Source: JBBQSU01 sp038234815 (GTDB taxonomy: Bacteria; Planctomycetota; Phycisphaerae; Tepidisphaerales; Tepidisphaeraceae). Taken from it: a stretch of 9,127 nt of DNA. Numbering within the stretch: position 1 is the first letter of the stretch; each line of letters opens with the position of its first letter. A program made the translations under genes and the position numbers. The stretch is from contig JBBQSU010000136.1 in the NCBI GenBank assembly GCA_038234815.1, positions 1 through 9,127 of the forward strand, given 5' to 3'. Shown here piece by piece: positions 6,202 through 9,127 of the stretch. The notes below the pieces were generated by a model that was not told the DNA's origin, made no database searches, and saw only the letters and a list, made by a program, of their open reading frames with translations.

Positions 6202-6220
6202 GCTTGCGAAGCTCGCGAGC
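6202..6220. repeat. palindrome/hairpin before the ribosome binding site
   Basis: GCTCGCGAGC (6211-6220) is a perfect 10-bp palindrome. Together with GCTTGCGA at 6202-6209 it can also form an 8-bp hairpin with a 3-nt loop and one G-U pair. It ends 8 nt before the GGAGG at 6228-6232. It could be an operator or a leader hairpin that affects translation. Confidence 0.6.
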
Positions 6221-6237
6221 ATAAACTGGAGGCATTG

Positions 6238-7815
6238 ATGATGAAGCGCGCGTTATTGATGGTGATTTTGTGCTTGGCGATGGTCCGGGTCTGTTCCGCC
6301 GCGCCACGAGAGCTTTGGCTTTATTGCCCGACCAATCTTCAGGTGGATCAGAACGTCGAGAAGCTCCAGACGCTCTGGCGACGCGCCGCAACCGCGGGAT
6401 ATACGCACGTGCTGCTCACCGATTCCAAGATGCGCCGGCTTGACGGCCTCGGTGGGATGCGCGGCAAATACATGGCCAACCTTGCCAGGGCGCAGGGTCT
6501 GGCCCGCGAACTAAAGTTGCAGGTTGTGCCTGCGGTCTTTCCGCTGGGCTATTCTAATGATTTGCTCTGGCACGATCCGAATCTGGCCGAAGGCCTGCGC
6601 GTCGATGGCGCCCCGTTCATCACCCGCAACGGGCACCTCGTGCCCGCCAACGATCCATCGATCGTTTTGGGCAAGCCGTCATGGAAGGACGACAGCGTTT
6701 CCCTGTCCAACAACCTAGCGACCGTGACCAACGCGCGCGAGAACGCCCGGTTCGTCTACAAGCTGAATTTGCCCGCGCACCGGGCGTATCACGTTTCGGC
6801 GATGGTCCGCACGCGACATTTTTCTGGAGAGGCGAGGATACAGGCGTTGGCCGATTCGGTCGGGCTTCAATATCAATCGCTGGGCCTGAAAGCCGATGCC
6901 GACTGGAAGCCGGTCGATGTCGTTTTTAATACGCTGGATCACACGGCGGTGAATCTTTACTTCGGCATCTGGGGCGGATGCAAAGGCACTCTGGAATGGA
7001 AAGACTGGCGAATCGAGGAAGCCGGATTGGTCAACCTCTTGCGCCGGCGGGGCACACCGGTGCTGATAGACGGCGCGACCGAAGGCAAAGAGATCGACGC
7101 GCTTGTCGATCCGCACATGGGCAATCATCCCTGGCCGGGATCTTATGACGCCTGGCACACCCCGCCCAGCATCGCCTCGCGCCTGCCCGAAGGCCGGGTC
7201 ATCCACATCACGTCATTTCACCCTGCAATTATTCATGACGAACAGGTGATGGCCTGCCCCAGCGAACCGGCGACCCGCAAGTTGCTGGCCGAGGAAGCCG
7301 GAAGTGTCCGTGCCGCCTGCGGTGCCGATGGTTACCTGATGAGCTTCGACGAAATCCGCGTGCTGGGACAGGACCAATCGTGCGCCAAGACCGGCCAAAC
7401 CCCGGGCCAGATTCTGGCCGACACGGCACGGTACTGCACCGGACTGCTCAAGGGATCAACCGCCTACGTGTGGAGCGACATGTTCGACCCAACCCATAAC
7501 GCCGTCCCCAAGGACTACTACCTGGTCAATGGCGATCTGCGGGGGTCTTGGGAAGGACTGAACAAGGACGTTGTGATTATGAATTGGAACTTCGGGCATC
7601 GGGACGCTTCGCTCGATTTTTTTGCCAAGCGAGGCCACCGGCAAATTGTCGCGGCGTATTACGACGCCCCGCTCAAGGACACTGCGGCCTGGCTGAAATC
7701 GGCCAAAGGCGTCCCGGGAATCGTGGGCATGATGTATACGACCTGGGAGAACCGGTATGACGATCTGGAGGCCTTCGCCAAATTGTGCGCTTCGGAGGGG
7801 ACGAACGGAGATTAA
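6238..7815 (+). CDS. secreted glycoside-hydrolase-like TIM-barrel protein
   Basis: The protein has 525 residues. MMKRALLMVILCLAMVRVCSA is a signal peptide with likely cleavage after residue 21 or 22, so the product is exported. Residues about 24-145 look like the first half of a TIM barrel (LWLYCPTNL; AATAGYTHVLLTDSKM; LKLQVVPAVFPLGYSNDLLW). Residues about 165-275 look like an inserted beta-sandwich or carbohydrate-binding module (AYHVSAMVRTRHFSGEARI; VNLYFGIWGGCKGTLEWKDW). The barrel then resumes with YLMSFDEIRV, whose Asp371-Glu372 pair recalls the catalytic Asp-Glu of GH20-like enzymes, followed by YVWSDMFDP (W412) and MMYTTWENRYDDLE (W503, E504), like a substrate-lining last strand. Substrate and true GH family are not determinable by eye. 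Start: GGAGG lies 5 nt before ATG 6238, and an adjacent ATG at 6241 is equally possible. No transporter or sulfatase genes flank it, so it is not in an evident polysaccharide locus. Confidence 0.7.
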   Translation: MMKRALLMVILCLAMVRVCSAAPRELWLYCPTNLQVDQNVEKLQTLWRRAATAGYTHVLLTDSKMRRLDGLGGMRGKYMANLARAQGLARELKLQVVPAVFPLGYSNDLLWHDPNLAEGLRVDGAPFITRNGHLVPANDPSIVLGKPSWKDDSVSLSNNLATVTNARENARFVYKLNLPAHRAYHVSAMVRTRHFSGEARIQALADSVGLQYQSLGLKADADWKPVDVVFNTLDHTAVNLYFGIWGGCKGTLEWKDWRIEEAGLVNLLRRRGTPVLIDGATEGKEIDALVDPHMGNHPWPGSYDAWHTPPSIASRLPEGRVIHITSFHPAIIHDEQVMACPSEPATRKLLAEEAGSVRAACGADGYLMSFDEIRVLGQDQSCAKTGQTPGQILADTARYCTGLLKGSTAYVWSDMFDPTHNAVPKDYYLVNGDLRGSWEGLNKDVVIMNWNFGHRDASLDFFAKRGHRQIVAAYYDAPLKDTAAWLKSAKGVPGIVGMMYTTWENRYDDLEAFAKLCASEGTNGD

Positions 7816-7838
7816 ATCGCCGGCCTGACTAAAATCCA

Positions 7839-7867
7839 TTGCCGCGGCTGCCGATGAATGCTATAAG
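7839..7867 (+). promoter_or_regulatory. putative promoter of rpoN
   Basis: TTGCCG (7839-7844, 4 of 6 consensus matches) lies 17 nt upstream of TATAAG (7862-7867, 5 of 6), and the -10 carries an extended TGn (TG at 7859-7860). Transcription would start near 7874, giving a leader of about 48 nt. It lies just after the stop of the preceding gene, so rpoN seems to have its own promoter. Confidence 0.5.
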
Positions 7868-7921
7868 AGGAAACAAGCAAACGCCGTGCCGCGAAATAAT
7901 TAACGTAAGCAACGGTACACC

Positions 7922-9127
7922 ATGCAGTTAGGTCAAGGATTATATCAGCGGATGGAGCAGAGGCAGGTCCTCACCCCGCAAATGATCCAGAGCATGGAGA
8001 TTCTCCAAATGCCGTTGGCGGCATTGGAGGAGCGGATCGAGCAGGAACTTCAGGCCAACCCGGTTTTGGAGCTCCGCGAGCCGGAAAATGACCCCGATAC
8101 CGAACCAAATCCGGAAGTCGCCGAGGCCCGGGAGGATTTCAGCGAGAGTGAACAACCCCTTGTAGTCAAAGACGACGGTGACCAGTCCGTCGCCGAGGAT
8201 TTTGCCCGGTTGGATCGGCTGGGGGATTATCTCGAAAACGAGGAGTTCCAGACCAATTCCGGGCCAGGCCCGAGGGCTTCAAGTTATGACGGCGAGCGGG
8301 ACAAAAAGCTCGACGCCATGAACAACACCGCCGCGCGCGGGTCCAATCTAACCGAACATCTATTACAGCAGTGGCAATTCGTCGATTGCCCGGAAAACAT
8401 CCGGCGGGCGGGCATCGCGATCATCAACGCCCTCGATGCCGACGGATATCTCCGGGTTGAGCTTGAGGTCGTCATGGCCGACGCGCGCCTGCCCGTCACC
8501 ATGGACGATCTTCGGATTGCGCTAAAACAAGTGCAGCAATTGGAACCCGACGGCGTGGGCGCCCGCGATCTGAGCGAGTGCCTGTTGATCCAACTGAATG
8601 CACTGGAAGAAGACCCCGAGGCGGCGGAGGGACACGATTTCGATCTCGAGCGGGCCTTGGCCCAGGACCATCTCAAAGACCTGGAGATGAATCGTTACCC
8701 GCAGATCAGCCGGAAGCTGGACCGCCCGATTGAAGATTTGAAAGAAGCGCTGCGGCACCTGGCCCGCTTGCACCCCCACCCCGGCCGGCAGATCGGGAAC
8801 AATGACGCGCCCCCCATTACGCCCGACGCGATCATCTATTATGACGAAGAGACCGACAAGTATGAGATCGAAATGACTAACGATCCGGCACCGAATCTGT
8901 ACATCAGCGGGATGTATCGCAAGATGCTGAAGGAAAAAAAGGGGGACAAGACCACCCGGGAATTCCTCACCGGCAACGTCCGCAACGCCAAGTGGCTCTT
9001 GGATGCCATCGCGCAGCGCCGCAGCACGATCCTTCGGGTGATCCGGGTGGTGGTCGATGCCCAGCGGGAATTTCTGGAAAAAGGCCCGGAATTCCTTCGC
9101 CCGCTGCCCATGATCTCGGTGGCCGAT
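7922..9127 (+). CDS. rpoN: RNA polymerase sigma-54 factor (3' end outside window)
   Basis: 402 residues are visible and the gene runs off the right edge; the family is usually about 450-500 long. Region I (residues 1-50) is the Gln/Leu-rich activator-interacting segment (QRQVLTPQMIQSMEILQMP, then EQELQANPVLEL). Region II (about 52-135) is a long acidic linker. Region III, the core-RNA-polymerase-binding part, covers about 140-345 and includes LDADGYL, LEPDGVGARDLSECLLIQL and ITPDAIIYYDEE. The DNA-binding portion begins at N355-AKWLLDAIAQRRSTILRV. The helix-turn-helix that reads the -12 element and the RpoN box that reads the -24 element would lie beyond the window. Sigma-54 directs transcription from -24/-12 promoters with the help of AAA+ activators. 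The start ATG lacks a recognisable Shine-Dalgarno, but an in-frame TAA at 7901 and the family N-terminus fix it. Confidence 0.97.
   Translation, partial: MQLGQGLYQRMEQRQVLTPQMIQSMEILQMPLAALEERIEQELQANPVLELREPENDPDTEPNPEVAEAREDFSESEQPLVVKDDGDQSVAEDFARLDRLGDYLENEEFQTNSGPGPRASSYDGERDKKLDAMNNTAARGSNLTEHLLQQWQFVDCPENIRRAGIAIINALDADGYLRVELEVVMADARLPVTMDDLRIALKQVQQLEPDGVGARDLSECLLIQLNALEEDPEAAEGHDFDLERALAQDHLKDLEMNRYPQISRKLDRPIEDLKEALRHLARLHPHPGRQIGNNDAPPITPDAIIYYDEETDKYEIEMTNDPAPNLYISGMYRKMLKEKKGDKTTREFLTGNVRNAKWLLDAIAQRRSTILRVIRVVVDAQREFLEKGPEFLRPLPMISVAD

Noticed and set aside
6118..6222. N-terminal extension of the antiporter to an ATG at 6222
   Set aside because: It would add 35 mostly polar residues before the first helix and would occupy nearly all of the divergent promoter region. 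ATG 6117 fits the family N-terminus better.
5989..6237. Upstream extension of the hydrolase frame
   Set aside because: It would destroy the signal peptide and overlap the antiporter coding region. GGAGG and tandem ATGs at 6238/6241 mark the real start.
6118..7921. Sigma-54 (-24/-12) promoters near rpoN or the secreted-protein genes
   Set aside because: I looked for GG-N10-GC with flanking TGGCAC/TTGC context in the intergenic regions and found no convincing match.

Overview
The window looks like chromosomal DNA of a GC-rich planctomycete, most likely of the Phycisphaerae type. This is inferred from the gene content: a HEAT/TPR protein and a tiny RRAYYA-type lipoprotein of a kind I associate with Planctomycetota, two tandem bactofilins, a secreted sugar-active-looking TIM-barrel protein, and an acidic-linker sigma-54. 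No rRNA or tRNA is present to confirm it.

Layout. Positions 1-1929 hold a minus-strand cluster read right to left: a classical bactofilin, a second bactofilin with an N-terminal zinc ribbon, a small lipoprotein, and a HEAT/TPR repeat protein that leaves the window at its left edge. A 131-nt divergent promoter region separates this cluster from a plus-strand KDPG/KHG aldolase gene (2061-2714). A strong GC hairpin lies between the aldolase gene and a convergent minus-strand gene (2805-3923). That gene encodes a TadE/TadG-like single-pass secreted protein with a lectin-like C-terminus. A 328-nt non-coding stretch with GGCCATT repeats follows, then a minus-strand CPA1-type cation/proton antiporter fused to a C-terminal RCK (TrkA) regulatory module. 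It is divergent from a plus-strand secreted glycoside-hydrolase-like gene (6238-7815). The plus-strand rpoN gene (7922 onward) is cut by the right edge before its RpoN box.

How the parts relate. The bactofilin, lipoprotein and TPR cluster is the only group with operon-like spacing and suggests an envelope-associated scaffold. The aldolase, antiporter, secreted barrel protein and sigma-54 genes each seem to be independent units. No phage, IS, CRISPR or obvious defence system is present. The most unusual items are the zinc-ribbon bactofilin cluster, the TadG-like protein with a lectin-like tail, the short palindromic GGCCATT repeat tract, and the overlapping divergent promoter region with a perfect 10-bp tandem repeat.
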